Of a DNA stretch of 13,272 nucleotides, positions 13,241-13,272 are shown piece after piece. The DNA is from CALFXN01 sp937957815 (GTDB lineage Bacteria; Synergistota; Synergistia; Synergistales; Aminobacteriaceae). The number at the start of each line of letters is the position of its first letter. The first letter of the stretch is position 1. Position numbers and translations under genes: made by a program. The notes beneath the pieces were generated by a model. The model worked only from the letters and a program-made list of their open reading frames with translations. It did no database searches and was not told where the DNA came from. The DNA is taken from positions 1 to 13,272 of the forward strand of contig DAIQNX010000058.1 in the NCBI GenBank assembly GCA_036788195.1, in the 5' to 3' direction.

Positions 13241-13272
13241 CGTATGCGGCGGACGCTTTCCGTGTCGTCCTC

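Overview
The window is about 60% GC and densely coding. It holds ten complete genes that run leftward (minus strand) from about 11.84 kb to 0.12 kb as one probable operon, and one divergent rightward gene at the right end. Strong Shine-Dalgarno sequences, cleavable signal peptides on three solute receptors, and the reliance on tripartite tricarboxylate (TTT) and TRAP-type uptake point to a Gram-negative-type bacterium. The co-occurrence of these transporters with CoA-dependent enzymes would suit an anaerobic fermenter such as a member of the Synergistota, or a proteobacterium. That placement is inferred from gene content only. No rRNA, tRNA, CRISPR array, insertion sequence or origin was seen.

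Order of the leftward operon in transcription order: a type I 3-dehydroquinate dehydratase (AroD-like), a thiamine-diphosphate (ThDP) enzyme, a CoA-acylating aldehyde dehydrogenase (SauS/EutE/AdhE-like), a TctC-type receptor, TctB, TctA, a second and paralogous TctC-type receptor, a sugar-phosphate isomerase/epimerase-type TIM barrel, a TRAP receptor (DctP) with no membrane partner in the window, and a Gfo/Idh/MocA dehydrogenase. A short open frame runs off the left edge. The gaps are 10 to 135 bases and several hold strong hairpins that could tune expression of individual cistrons.

The rightward gene is an HMG-CoA-lyase-type enzyme followed by a good intrinsic terminator. The 398-base divergent region between it and aroD holds two back-to-back promoters, each with a perfect TTGACA box and a 17-base spacer. 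It also holds three copies of a 17-base inverted repeat, TTwCCGC-NNN-GCGGwAA, which looks like the operator of a regulator encoded outside the window.

Taken together this is a substrate-inducible catabolic island for an imported organic acid. The enzyme set combines steps like those of carbocycle breakdown (a Gfo/Idh dehydrogenase, a TIM-barrel isomerase or dehydratase, a dehydroquinase and a ThDP C-C lyase or hydrolase, resembling the logic of inositol or quinate catabolism) with a CoA-based finish (acylating aldehyde dehydrogenase, then HMG-CoA-lyase-type cleavage). I do not recognise this combination as a described pathway, and the substrate remains unknown.
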